Positions 24,028 to 33,313 are shown, numbered from the stretch's first letter. The stretch: 64,000 nucleotides of DNA from Scytonema sp. UIC 10036 (GCF_009725235.1 NZ_WJFC01000001.1:62001-126000); one strand, 5' to 3'. The notes: generated by a model not told the origin, from the letters alone. Translations and numbers: made by a program.

Positions 24028-26667
24028 TTAGGGCTGACTGTTCTCGTCAACAAAATTACAGGAAGAACCGTCACATTGAACTTTCACTAACACTCCCAGG
24101 CGCTCGTCACGCCGATTATTAAATACGCGGTTACCTTCTGCCGTAAATTGCACTTTTGCTGTAGCACCTTCTGCTGAAAAATTTCCAACATTGGAGAATA
24201 GGTTTGCCATTAGCTGCTTGCGATCGGGTGTATTTGTCCTGTTTAAACTTTCGATAATTGCTTGAGTTGCATCATATGTCATTGCCGTCACCCAATTAAC
24301 TTCTGATTGTTTTCCCCAAAGCTTTTTAGCGTTTTGTTCAAAAAGAGATCCGTTTCTATGCCAAGGGGTTGCAACTACAAGTTTGCTTTTTTCTGATGCT
24401 TTTCCAAATTCTGGACTGGTTGTTCCTGGTCTGTACATAGTACTTGCACCCAATAGTATCAATTCAGAATTACTTTGAAGATTGGCAACTTCCTTCACTA
24501 ATTCTAATGCTTTCTGCAAATTCTCATTGGTTCCAGAAGGAGCTAATAGTATCACATTTGCTTTTTCTTGTTGTACTTTCTTCAAAATTTCTTGTACGCT
24601 ATAGTTTCTTAGGTTATATTTAGGAATATCTTGCTGATGTGGCAAAGTCAGCAGTTCCTTTTGAAATGCATCTTTTACAGAATCACTAAAAGCTTCTCCT
24701 TCATCGTAAGCAACCACTGCTCTGATAGATTGTGAGTTTAATTTTTTATTAACATATTGATAGAGATTCTGAACGGAAATGCTATCACTAATAACAGTTC
24801 GTAAAACTTTATATGGCAATCTATCGAGTTTAGTAGACGTGCTTGTGGGAGAAATGACAAGAATTTTATTGTTATACCCATTGTTCACTGCTGCGATAGT
24901 CGTTTCGCTTCTATAGTGACCGATAACTGCTAAAATATCTTTCTTGTTGCGATCGCTCACCAGCGTTTGAGCAATCTGTGTAGCAAATTCAGAGTTATTT
25001 TTGTCATCTACTATTTCAACAAGCAATGGTTTGTTATTACTACCGCCCATACAAATTGAAGGTTGGTTATTCTGAATGGCAGTTGCTATATTATCAACAC
25101 TGCCACAATTTAATTGGCTTTGGGCATGGGCAACTCCACGCAAAATTTCTTGAGCAACATAAGTAGAATCAAGAGATTCTCCAATGGGAACAGTGACTGC
25201 GATAGCCAGTTGATTCCCCTTCTTCTTTGCAATGGCATTATTTAAATAAATTAGGGTTTCTGGATCGTTTGTATCTAGACGGATAGAGTTTAGAAAATGA
25301 TTAATAGCCAAATTCCAATCTCCGGTTGCAAAGGCATTTTTTCCTCTTTCCTTTTCGGAATTCATCTTGCTTTTAATCAAAATTTTGTCTCCCCGACTGA
25401 AGAATTTATCAATATTTGAAGAATTCTGTATCGATTTTGATGTAGATATTGGTGGGGGAATAATTTCTCCTTTATTTTGCAAATTCAACGCTATTAGAGT
25501 AGCTAGTGGTAAGCTTATAATCGCCAAAATTACAAAACTTGCTAGCTTGCGAGTGCGCCAAAACTTCAGACTTCTACGTTTGATTTTATCAATAATCGTT
25601 TCAGGCCAAAGTGGCGATGGTTCTGCTGGGTTCTGGCAAATTACAGGTAGCCAGGAAGCGCAAGGGTATTGATTTTCAATAAACTGCAATTTCTCTTGTG
25701 CTTGTCGCACTGCTAGATAAAACCGCTCACCTTGGGAAAATAGATGTAAGAATTCTCGTAAAAATTTTTGTGCTACTTCATCCGGTACAGGTTCCCGCAT
25801 GACAATCACTTGGGGAATTCTCAGTTCCGCTAATTGATTCGCCAATCCCAAACCATCGCAAGAGTTAAAAATAGCTAACTTTAACCCATTTTCAATAGCT
25901 TGCGTAAAGGCATTTCTCAAGTTACTTAGAGCGGGACTGTCTATATTGCTAAGTTGAACGACACCATCTCTTCCTCCATCCTGACTGTAACTATGCCCTG
26001 AAAAACATAGAATATCCCAAGAGTTTTCCCATAAAATTTCACACAATTGGTTTTGTGTTGGATTTCTTAATGGTGTTACTTTTGCTCCTGGTAAACTATT
26101 TAAGAGATTTTCATCAATGCGAACGTTAATTCTTTCATCACTACCCAAGATTGCCAAAATTTTAACAGGTCTTTTGAGCGGTTTAGATGGTGGAGCGAAT
26201 CGGGCACCTAGAGAGAACCATGCTCTGCGACGATTTTTAAATAACTCCCATAGATGCCAAGGTAGTTTTTTGAGTATTTCATTATTAGTCTGGAATATGA
26301 TATGAGCCGATTCAGTTTTGCTGACTTCCTCTTCCACATATATACGTAATTGTGCAACAGAAGGATGCTGAAACCACTTTTTAAGATGGTTTTCAAGCGA
26401 GCGAGCTGCTAGCCTGCACTCTTCTGGACTGGAGACATTGGTAATCTGAGCAGGATCGACTAAAATAGCCCTTTGTACCGATTCTAGATTATTGTAATTT
26501 TCTTGAAAATTTCGAGAAAGCGTGAGAATTTCAGGCGATGGTGGGAAATATCCTTCTTCCTCCCTGTAAACATTTTCACCTTCTTTACCAATTCGCAGAG
26601 TAACAGGAAAACCTTGCTCAAAATCACCACTATCGATATTAAATATAACTACTTTAGTCATAAACAT
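24028..26667 (-). CDS. Transmembrane CHAT protease fused to a periplasmic-binding-protein receptor domain
   Basis: 879 residues. Residues ~1-350 are a CHAT (caspase-HetF) domain with the catalytic dyad His225 (ILCFSGHSYSQDGG) and Cys270 (LAIFNSCDGLGLAN). A basic segment and one membrane helix (~375-395, LASFVILAIISLPLATLIAL) follow, then a TPR-like stretch (~430-480). Residues ~485-865 resemble a type I (LivK/amide-like) periplasmic-binding protein: AVTVPIGESLDSTYVAQEIL, AVIGHYRSETTIAAVNNGYN, LVISPTSTSTKL, VVAYDEGEAFSDSVKDAFQK. The topology predicts a cytoplasmic protease controlled by an extracytoplasmic ligand sensor. Substrate and ligand are unknown. Confidence 0.8.
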   Translation of the reverse strand: MFMTKVVIFNIDSGDFEQGFPVTLRIGKEGENVYREEEGYFPPSPEILTLSRNFQENYNNLESVQRAILVDPAQITNVSSPEECRLAARSLENHLKKWFQHPSVAQLRIYVEEEVSKTESAHIIFQTNNEILKKLPWHLWELFKNRRRAWFSLGARFAPPSKPLKRPVKILAILGSDERINVRIDENLLNSLPGAKVTPLRNPTQNQLCEILWENSWDILCFSGHSYSQDGGRDGVVQLSNIDSPALSNLRNAFTQAIENGLKLAIFNSCDGLGLANQLAELRIPQVIVMREPVPDEVAQKFLREFLHLFSQGERFYLAVRQAQEKLQFIENQYPCASWLPVICQNPAEPSPLWPETIIDKIKRRSLKFWRTRKLASFVILAIISLPLATLIALNLQNKGEIIPPPISTSKSIQNSSNIDKFFSRGDKILIKSKMNSEKERGKNAFATGDWNLAINHFLNSIRLDTNDPETLIYLNNAIAKKKGNQLAIAVTVPIGESLDSTYVAQEILRGVAHAQSQLNCGSVDNIATAIQNNQPSICMGGSNNKPLLVEIVDDKNNSEFATQIAQTLVSDRNKKDILAVIGHYRSETTIAAVNNGYNNKILVISPTSTSTKLDRLPYKVLRTVISDSISVQNLYQYVNKKLNSQSIRAVVAYDEGEAFSDSVKDAFQKELLTLPHQQDIPKYNLRNYSVQEILKKVQQEKANVILLAPSGTNENLQKALELVKEVANLQSNSELILLGASTMYRPGTTSPEFGKASEKSKLVVATPWHRNGSLFEQNAKKLWGKQSEVNWVTAMTYDATQAIIESLNRTNTPDRKQLMANLFSNVGNFSAEGATAKVQFTAEGNRVFNNRRDERLGVLVKVQCDGSSCNFVDENSQP

Positions 26668-27019
26668 TTAGTTTATTTTTAAACTGTTATAAGATTCCTA
26701 TTTGATTTTTGAAAACCCCGGTTGGCTAAAATCTTACCGTACAAAGGCTTAATTCTCAATATACGTAGTAAGAATCAAGTCGGGTTTCTATATTCGCTTC
26801 TTTAGTATATTATTTATCACTGAATAAAAACTAGAAAATTTACAAGAAGAAAGGCAGAGCCTCGCACCACTGGAACAGAATTGGATGACTTCTAAGGAAT
26901 AGAGTACCCATACAGTAGTCAATGTTACAATACCCCCGACAACTCATGGGAAGTCAGGGATTTGAGCAAATTTACCCATCAGAACTTATGAGACAAACCA
27001 CTTGATTTTAAAGTTCCCT
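26668..27019. other. Non-coding gap upstream of the CHAT receptor gene
   Basis: A/T-rich sequence with imperfect inverted pieces (AACCCCGGTTGG near 26716-26727; AAGTCGGGTTTC near 26777-26788) of a type common between cyanobacterial genes. No ORF or promoter stands out. It presumably carries the promoter of the minus-strand CHAT gene. Confidence 0.3.
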
Positions 27020-27240
27020 TTTATGGTAACGCTCCTAATGAGTCATTGACCTACGTCGAAGTGATTACCCACTTTTTAGGCAACAAACTCAAGAGCGCAG
27101 TTTCCTGGTTGATTGACGATTTATGAAGCCGGGTAATGGGGGATTGGTCAGGGCAGGGTCAAGGGTAAGCCGTATGTTTTCTGGGCCATCAACTTTTTAC
27201 TTACCACTAACAAACGTCAGCGTTCTAGGTAGCTTTTTTA
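27020..27240 (-). pseudogene. Degenerate copy of the 3' end of the YdjM-like gene
   Basis: The stretch from GGTAACGCTCCTAATGAGTC to AACAAACGTCAGCGTTCTAG aligns by eye with 31610-31815, the 3' end of the gene at 31589-32641. Shared blocks include GATTACCCA, TTTTTAGGCAACAAA-CTCAA, TTCTGGG-CATCAA and TTACCACTAACAAAC. Several small deletions break the frame. A fossil duplication. Confidence 0.55.
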
Positions 27241-27242
27241 GG

Positions 27243-27366
27243 GTATGAACTATTCTTGCTATTCATAGCTTAACAAACTTGCTTAAACAATTCATTCACT
27301 TTTCGTGTATGCTGAAATGCAGAATTTTCCAATGGTAGGTGCTGAAAACTGCAATGTATCTTACTT
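27243..27366. promoter_or_regulatory. Phased TGC half-sites with palindrome, copy b (displaced)
   Basis: TTCATTCACTTTTCGTGTA (27291), TGCAGAATTTT (27318) and TGCTGAAAACTGCA (27340), the last two 22 bp apart. The surrounding ~125 bp match copy c at about 29396-29520, from the TATGAACT-TTCTTG block to ATCTTAC. No gene starts downstream, so this is a duplicated control region that lost its gene. Confidence 0.5.
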
Positions 27367-27379
27367 TTAGAGAAAACTG

Positions 27380-27796
27380 TTATATTTCATCTGGATTTAT
27401 GCCCAATTGGCGCAAACGTTCTGCTAATTGTTCTACTCTTCTTTTCGCTTTAACTGCCTCTTGTTGAGCTTGTTGTGTTTCTTGTTTGGCAGCAATTGCT
27501 TCTGTGAAGAGTACAGGTATTAATTCACCTTCTATAGTCAACCATCGCAACCATAATCGCCTAATCCCGTGAAATGAACCTTCCCACAATCCCAAACTTA
27601 AACCTATCTCTGGCATCAACAAGGGTCCATCCGTCAAATTCATGGATTGATACTCCCCATCTACCAAGTGAAATCCTTGAAGTTCATTGGTATAACGATT
27701 AAAGATAACATAATAAGGAACCTGTAAAATTCGTTCATACACGAACCACTTAGTAGTAGGTTTGCCAGGTTCACTAGTGAAGCGATAAGTGAGCGA
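27380..27796 (-). pseudogene. C-terminal two-fifths of a Uma2 gene (tandem partial duplicate)
   Basis: The frame RFTSEPGKPTTKWFVYERIL, then LTDGPLLMPEIGLSLGLWEG and EAKRRVEQLAERLRQLGINP-type ending, repeats the last part of the intact gene directly upstream (27830-28714). The catalytic N-terminal domain is absent and a stop at 27797-27799 precedes the homology. A GTG at 27742 could start translation of a 120-residue tail, but function is unlikely. Confidence 0.6.
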
Positions 27797-27829
27797 TTAC
27801 GACTATACTGCCGAATCGCTATCAAATTG

Positions 27830-28714
27830 TTACTCCACTTCATCTAAATCTATGCCCAATTGGCGCAAGCGTTCTGCTAATTTTTCTGCTCTTCTTTTTG
27901 CTTCATCTGCTTCTTGTTGAGCTTGTTGTGCGTCTTGTTTGGCTTGTTGTGTTTCTTGTTTGGCTTGTTGTATTTCTTGTTTGGCTTGTTGTATTTCTTG
28001 TTTAACTTGTTGTGTTTCTTGTTTGGCAGCAATTGCTTCTTCTGAAGGATGGGGGATTAATTCACCATTCAAAGTCAGCCATCGCAACCATAATCGTGGC
28101 ATCCCTCGAAATGTCCCCTCCCACACTCCCAAACTTAAACCGATCTCTGGCATCAGCAAGCGTCCATCCGTCAAATTCATTGCTTGATACTCACCATCTA
28201 CCAAGCGAAATCCTTGAAGTTCATTTGTATAACGACTAAAGATTACATAATAAGGAACCTGTAAAATCTTTTCATACACGAACCACTTGGTAGGCGGTTT
28301 ATTTGGCTCACTTTCAGTTTCTCCCAAATCTTCGTCTTCCGTACCGGGAGATAACAACTCAACTACGACAGTGGGATTGACTTTTTCTTGCCAAGTCACA
28401 TAACTTAAACGTAAATCTTGCCCTTGATATAACCTTTGAACTCCCACCACACCAAACCAATCGGGACGTTTATACCACAGAGTATGCTCCACATCGTAGT
28501 AGAGATTCAGGTCAATCGCACTGTAAACTAGTTCTGGGTTCCAGTTTGGTGGTATAAAAGTTAACATTAATAGCAATGGCTGAAATAAGTGAAATTCGTC
28601 TGGCAAACCGGGTTCCTCTGGATTGTCACTTGGTAGATCGTACATTGTCGGTAGTGTTTCATCTACAGGAACTGGTTGTTGAAATTGATGAATAAAGCGA
28701 GTTGGAGATGTCAT
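27830..28714 (-). CDS. Uma2-family nuclease-like protein with long coiled-coil tail
   Basis: 294 residues. The N-terminal domain has the Uma2 fold in its Gloeo/Nostoc form: NLYYDVEHTLWYKRPDWFGV, VTWQEKVNPTVVVELLSPGT (core Glu) and TKWFVYEKILQVPYYVIF. The C-terminal ~75 residues consist of KQETQQA/KQEIQQA heptad units (residues ~225-270), forming a charged coiled coil, then EAKRRAEKLAERLRQLGIDL. The tail is encoded by 21-bp direct repeats, so its length can change by slippage. The shorter copies at 962-1123 and 27380-27796 carry fewer units. Confidence 0.8.
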   Translation of the reverse strand: MTSPTRFIHQFQQPVPVDETLPTMYDLPSDNPEEPGLPDEFHLFQPLLLMLTFIPPNWNPELVYSAIDLNLYYDVEHTLWYKRPDWFGVVGVQRLYQGQDLRLSYVTWQEKVNPTVVVELLSPGTEDEDLGETESEPNKPPTKWFVYEKILQVPYYVIFSRYTNELQGFRLVDGEYQAMNLTDGRLLMPEIGLSLGVWEGTFRGMPRLWLRWLTLNGELIPHPSEEAIAAKQETQQVKQEIQQAKQEIQQAKQETQQAKQDAQQAQQEADEAKRRAEKLAERLRQLGIDLDEVE

Positions 28715-28921
28715 GATGTAATCAGAGATCTACTAGTCAAGAAAATCTGCTGCTCGCAATGTAGAGCAGATACGTTCATTATGACTAATAGTTTGCCTAA
28801 CAACACTTTTTACTGCTTTAAAAACTGATTTCAGCGCATCGCACTAGCCGTTACGCTCCCTTGTATCGCACTTTTACCCCCCTGAACGGTTACGTCTTAT
28901 TGCTCTCTTTTACGTGGTAAG

Positions 28922-29239
28922 TTACACCATCTGCAATTTTTCTTTTTGAAAAGAATCTTTAAATTTCCCTCTTTTGGGTTGTAATTGTGAGTTATCCAAA
29001 TAATTGCTCAGTTGATTCTCTTTGAGCAAATTTGGTTTGATGTTTTCGTTCATTTTTGCCCAAATTATACAAATTTTTTCACCAGAGACTGTTGTGGTTT
29101 TTATTCTTACATTAATATCATGTTTTACACAAAATATTGAAGATAAAATGCTAACAGTAGATACTGTAAAAACCAGTTGTTTAAGAAAACCGTGAGAACG
29201 ATTAGGAAATGAATATTTTTCACTTTTAACTGCGTTCAC
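28922..29239 (-). CDS. Hypothetical small membrane-anchored protein
   Basis: 105 residues from a GTG with a GAGGA ribosome site about 8 nt upstream. A single hydrophobic segment (FLKQLVFTVSTVSILSSIF) near residues 18-37 could be a signal or anchor; the rest is polar and Lys/Gln-rich. No family is recognised. It may be genuine, but no homologue pattern supports it. The gap 28715-28921 holds no other gene. Confidence 0.35.
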   Translation of the reverse strand: MNAVKSEKYSFPNRSHGFLKQLVFTVSTVSILSSIFCVKHDINVRIKTTTVSGEKICIIWAKMNENIKPNLLKENQLSNYLDNSQLQPKRGKFKDSFQKEKLQMV

Positions 29240-29395
29240 GATGAATTCCTCGCGTAAATTGATAGATACAAATCGGAAAAATAGTTAATAGATTTTTATA
29301 GCAATCCTAATTGATGGATAAATTACCCCATTTCTGTTTTGTCTCTTATCTTTTGCAGTTTCATAAATTAGATAGAACTGCTATATTGGTCAAGC

Positions 29396-29520
29396 TATGA
29401 ACTGTTCTTGTTATTTATAGCTTAAAAAAAACGCTTGAACAATTCATTCACTTTTCGTGTATGCTGAAATGCAAAATATTCTAAGGTTATATGCAGAAAA
29501 CGGCAATATATCTTACAGAA
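29396..29520. promoter_or_regulatory. Phased TGC half-sites with palindrome, copy c
   Basis: TTCATTCACTTTTCGTGTA (29443), TGCAAAATATT (29470) and TGCAGAAAACGGCA (29492-29505), the last two 22 bp apart. It lies 221 bp upstream of the TPS gene at 29727 and duplicates copy b. The remainder of 29240-29726 is A/T-rich with no gene. Confidence 0.55.
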
Positions 29521-29726
29521 AAGAGTATACTTTAGAGATAAGTACTGTTGTGTGAAGTTGTTGTAGATTTTTTTATATTTAGAAAAAAATGATTTTACCA
29601 GGGCTTACGCAAAGCCCCTCTTTTTAAAGATACACTTTTATGCATTCTCTAGAAAGCTGGAGCGTGATATTTTGATGGTTGATTAGGTTATGAGACTGAA
29701 AAAATAGAAAAGCTACGTGAGGTACA

Positions 29727-30440
29727 ATGTTGCTACATCAGTTATTAGGAAGAGAGTATGATTGTCATTGCTGGGTAAGACAAATAATTGGCGTTACGAT
29801 GGGCATAGGAGCGATCGCATTTCAACAAATGCCTACTAGTGCTCAAATCACTCCGGATGACACCCTACCTAATAACTCTCAAGTCACTCGCATTGGCAAT
29901 ATCAGACTTATTGGGGGCGGAACTCAAGCAGGAAGTAACTTATTCCATAGCTTTAGTGAGTTTTCTGTTCCCACAGGAAACGAGGCTTACTTCTTCAATG
30001 GGACGGATATTCAAAATATCTTCAGTCGAATTACGGGTGGATCTGTCTCCAATATTGATGGTTTAATTGAAGCAAACGGTAACGCGAACCTATTTCTAAT
30101 CAATCCCAACGGTATCATCTTTGGTAACAATGCTCGTTTAAATATTGGTGGTTCATTTCTGGCAAGTACAGCCAGTAGCCTAAAGTTTGCAGATGGAAAG
30201 GAATTTAATGCAACTGCACCACAAAATGCCCCCTTGCTGTCTATAGGTGTTCCTCTTGGTTTGCAATTTGGAGAAAGTCCTAAAGCGATCGTCAATGAAT
30301 CAGGCTATGGCATCTTTTATTTTCTTGCCGATTTTTTCAATCTACCACCTGGTTTGAAAGTCGAACCAGGGAAAACTCTAGGGCTTGTAGGTGGAGACAT
30401 TATCCTCAAAGAAGGGGCTCTTCCGTACTTAGTGGGCTAA
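29727..30440 (+). pseudogene. TPS exoprotein (FhaB/TpsA-like), truncated after the secretion domain
   Basis: 237 residues: an N-terminal signal region (IIGVTMGIGAIAFQQMPTSA-QA-like), then the complete two-partner-secretion domain. Motifs are ITPDDTLPNNSQVTRIG, LFHSFSEFSVPTGNEAYFFN, IFSRITGGSVSNIDG, LFLINPNGIIFGNNA and GGSFLASTASSLKF. It parallels the N-terminus of the 2062-aa protein at 33314-39487. The frame then enters a MITE-like palindrome and stops (GALPYLVG), so the repeat region is missing. A secreted TPS-domain stub is possible, but I read it as a broken adhesin. Confidence 0.7.
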
Positions 30441-30606
30441 TTTTCAATTACAGTCGATAACTTTCCTTTAAAATCAAGGCTTACAGTCGCTTATAGTCAC
30501 GTATTTTATCCTTAATGCTGAATTGATATCAATAATGACTGTAATGAAAGCCCAGTAAGGATTACAGGCTAATTTCCACAAGAATTTAGCCCACTAAGTA
30601 AGGAAG
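30420..30606. mobile_element. 187-bp MITE-like palindromic element
   Basis: Its terminal inverted repeats are about 21 bp with one mismatch: CTTCC-N-TACTTAGTGGGCTAA at 30420-30440 and the complement at 30586-30606. A second inverted pair, ATTACAGTC/GACTGTAAT, lies inside. There is no coding capacity. It sits exactly where the TPS reading frame ends, so its arrival probably truncated that gene. Confidence 0.6.
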
Positions 30607-30653
30607 ATCCCTTTTGTGACACTCAGCATACTTCTGGCGTTGCACGTTGAACA

Positions 30654-31151
30654 TTACAGTGAGTCGTTTTCATTAACAAGCTGTAGAACACTGTTGTACA
30701 AAGGTGTCGCCACCCAAAATCCTGCTTCGTTAATTAAAGCATCTAGCAAGGGTTTCACCTCAGCAATCAGCCCTTGACTTTTCGCTTCAACCAAGATACC
30801 CAACACTCCCGTATATCGGAGATTAAGTCTAGCAGCAACAATACGACCACGACGTTCATCAACTAGAACTTGAGATGCTTTGAATTCAATTGCCAGAGCG
30901 ATCGCCTCAGCCTCACCAAGATCGAGTTCATTCCTGAGTGCTTCTACCACTGTGCGATTGGCTACTGAATGGGTGACGATCCAATCAAAGGTTTGTACTT
31001 CCATTGCTCCTGCTACGGGAAAGTCAGGATCGGTCAGTTCTTGATAGACAGCTTCAGGGATAAGTACCGTGCCGTAAAGTTGTTGCAGAAGATGAAGTTG
31101 GTTGATTGCAGCGAGATTATTGATAGGTGAAGTATCGCTGACAACGATCAC
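30654..31151 (-). CDS. PIN-like toxin, DUF3368 family
   Basis: 165 residues. MIVVSDTSPINNLAAINQLH holds the first PIN Asp in the SDTSP form typical of DUF3368. VPI-like LIPEAVYQEL, LDLGEAEAIALAIE and VLVDERRGRIVA (later acidic residues) and TGVLGILVEAKSQG follow. These are probable ribonucleases. It overlaps the upstream UPF0175 gene by 4 nt, the classical arrangement of the DUF3368/UPF0175 TA pair. All motif residues are present, so the pair appears intact. Confidence 0.8.
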   Translation of the reverse strand: MIVVSDTSPINNLAAINQLHLLQQLYGTVLIPEAVYQELTDPDFPVAGAMEVQTFDWIVTHSVANRTVVEALRNELDLGEAEAIALAIEFKASQVLVDERRGRIVAARLNLRYTGVLGILVEAKSQGLIAEVKPLLDALINEAGFWVATPLYNSVLQLVNENDSL

Positions 31152-31393
31152 AGTCTGCCCATCTCCCGCAAATTCTTAATGTCCTCTTGGAAATCTTCTA
31201 CATCATAATGCACTGAAATTTGACGACTTGCCAGTAAGTGCTGAAACGCAATCCGGTTCATCAGAGCAAACCGACTCGCTTGAGCGAGGGTAAGCTTTTC
31301 CTTCTGAAATAGCATGACTGCAATTTCCTGCCTCATTTCCGCCTCAGTCATGCGGGTTATAGTTAAAATCTCATCAGGGATAATGATGCTCAT
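31148..31393 (-). CDS. UPF0175-family antitoxin
   Basis: 81 residues from the ATG at 31393 (AGAGGA ribosome site; the longer frame from 31450 is less likely). MSIIIPDEILTITRMTEAEM, then VMLFQKEKLTLAQASRFALM, with a helix-turn-helix-like middle and YDVEDFQEDIKNLREMG at the end is the UPF0175 pattern. It precedes and overlaps the DUF3368 toxin gene, so it is presumably its DNA-binding neutraliser. Confidence 0.8.
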   Translation of the reverse strand: MSIIIPDEILTITRMTEAEMRQEIAVMLFQKEKLTLAQASRFALMNRIAFQHLLASRQISVHYDVEDFQEDIKNLREMGRL

Positions 31394-31588
31394 GATTAAA
31401 TTCCTCTTTATCACTCTTATTGTAGGCGTTTTAGCAGGAACTGATATCATGTCCGCTTATAGACCCTAAATAAAACTCACACAAAGACGCAAATGTTCTT
31501 GCTCGCTATCAGGTTTCTCCCTTTCAATATACTCCTTATCAGAACTCCGCGTAGGCTCTGTAACTGTGAACAGCCACGAGAAAGACTA

Positions 31589-32641
31589 CTAGATTTTAAG
31601 CGTCTCATTTATGGCAATGCTCCTTATCAATAATTGACCTGTGGCGAACTGATTACCCAGTTTTTGGGCAACAAAGTCAAGGGGCGCAGTTTCCAGCTTG
31701 ACTGACGATCCATTGAGTTGAATAAAAGGGAATTGGTGAAGGTCAGGGATCAGTTCTATGTCTTCTGGGTCATCAATTTTTAACTTACCACTAACAAACA
31801 TTAGCGTTCTAGGGCGATAGAAACGAGCTAAAGATTCTTTTAAGTTTTCGTCATCCAAAGTTAATGACTCAATATTAGTAATGGCAATCTGACCAACATC
31901 GGCAGTAATTCGCTCAGTAATAATCTGACTATCTGGCTCGGTGCCTGCTTTGTAAACTTTACCATCCTTAGACAAGACCAGGAACCCCTGACTGTGTGAC
32001 TCAACTAGCAAAAAATTCCCCACAACTTTTGTGCGATCGCTTGAACGAAACCCTTCGATATGGGTAATTATGAGATGAGCCCACCCATGCTGATTGTAAA
32101 GCTGTTCAACCCCGGAGATACTGCCAACCAACCTATTATAGTATGTCATCATGCCACCACTAGAGTTGACGGTAAGGCTAAACATCAGAATAATTAACAG
32201 CATTATCACCAGAGCAGACTCAGCTGGGCTGTTTGTTTTGAGTCTGAATTCTCGGTTTTCCGGCCATCCAACTCTCACTTTTGAAGGCCAGAATAATTGA
32301 CAGCCAGAAACGGTGAAGATATCAGCAAAGTAGCCAAAGAAATAGCCGATATTCAATGCATGAATGAAATCCACAGCCACAGGAGTTAGTACAACTATTG
32401 GATATGAAAATATAGCTAGTATACTAGATCCATACAAGCTGTGAGTGGCACCCCTGTGACGAAGCCTCTGCCGTAGGAAACGTGAAACTGGGGAAAATAT
32501 GCGACCTGCATAACTGGTGCAGGTGTCTATGTCTGGAAGAAGCGACGCAGCTGCACCAATCACAATTAATCTTGCATCAGCTGTTTGAAGCAAAAGACTT
32601 GTTGCTGTGGCACTAATGACTAAGTGAGTAATCCCCATCAT
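31589..32641 (-). CDS. YdjM-like (DUF457) membrane-bound metal-dependent hydrolase
   Basis: 350 residues. The N-terminal ~190 residues show the YdjM/DUF457 pattern: GITHLVISATATSLLL, AAASLLPDIDTCTSYAGRIF (metal-site Asp residues) and RHRGATHSLYGSSILAIFSY (RG-THS motif). Hydrophobic segments follow, up to VIMLLIILMFSLTV. The C-terminal ~150 residues (YNQHGWAHLIITHIEGFRSSDRTK…) look soluble and are additional to E. coli YdjM. Function is undetermined; in E. coli YdjM is an SOS gene. Its 3' end is duplicated as a fossil at 27020-27240. Confidence 0.7.
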   Translation of the reverse strand: MMGITHLVISATATSLLLQTADARLIVIGAAASLLPDIDTCTSYAGRIFSPVSRFLRQRLRHRGATHSLYGSSILAIFSYPIVVLTPVAVDFIHALNIGYFFGYFADIFTVSGCQLFWPSKVRVGWPENREFRLKTNSPAESALVIMLLIILMFSLTVNSSGGMMTYYNRLVGSISGVEQLYNQHGWAHLIITHIEGFRSSDRTKVVGNFLLVESHSQGFLVLSKDGKVYKAGTEPDSQIITERITADVGQIAITNIESLTLDDENLKESLARFYRPRTLMFVSGKLKIDDPEDIELIPDLHQFPFIQLNGSSVKLETAPLDFVAQKLGNQFATGQLLIRSIAINETLKI

Positions 32642-32760
32642 ATACGATGCTTGTCCTCCTTGGGTAAAGCCCTGTTGGGTAGTCTTTCTTACATCTATTC
32701 ATTTTGATCTCTTCTTGCAGTCCGTCTATGTGTACCACCTGCTCTACGTCGAGGTAAGCT

Positions 32761-32907
32761 CTATCTAGCACCTTCATTCATTGTGATGCCGGAATAGTCC
32801 ATACAAGCACGCAGCGACTGATACCCAATGCCATATTTTGTTTGCAATTCTCCTATGGAAATTTTTAAATCTTCTGGCTCTCCAGAAAAGTTTTGTTTAT
32901 TGACCAT
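32761..32907 (-). CDS. Small ORF, possible N-terminal remnant of an HTH protein
   Basis: 48 residues: MVNKQNFSGEPEDLKISIGE, then LQTKYGIGYQSLRACMDYSG. ISIGELQTKYGIG-x-QSL resembles the first helix-turn-helix of plasmid or phage-type proteins, but the frame ends soon after. It may be a broken gene. The remaining gap from 32642 to 33313 shows only the repeat at 33168-33234. Confidence 0.35.
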   Translation of the reverse strand: MVNKQNFSGEPEDLKISIGELQTKYGIGYQSLRACMDYSGITMNEGAR

Positions 32908-33167
32908 GCGATCGCTTTTTTTATACTTATGTTTTTCAATATTATTGTTACCTAAATATTAATTAAGTAGTATAGTAAAAACTCTGCTTGCTAGGTAAAG
33001 CTTTGGCTTGGGAAGCAAGCTAATAAAGGCGATTGTTGGAATGGTCAACTGTGTATATACGGTATAAAAGATATTATTATTAACACTATATTCATCGCCT
33101 TAGCAACAGCTTTACAAAGTGGCTGTTCCATCATTTATTCTGAAGATATAGCCTTTCTCAGTCTAAT

Positions 33168-33234
33168 GAGGTACACCCCCCTTTCATCCCCCCTTGGTAA
33201 GGGGGGACAGAGGGGGGTAATTTTTGTACCTCAC
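33168..33234. repeat. REP-like palindrome (CCCCCC/GGGGGG type), copy 1
   Basis: GAGGTACACCCCCCTTTCAT… to …GGGGGGTAATTTTTGTACCTC is a ~67-bp perfect-ended palindrome with nested CCCCCC/GGGGGG arms. The same element, inverted, is at 47780-47848. Confidence 0.65.
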
Positions 33235-33313
33235 TAGGTTGGAATTTGCTGTATGCAACATAATCAGTTGATAAATAACAAAGTACAGATTTTAAATCCC
33301 TTTGTGTGACTCC

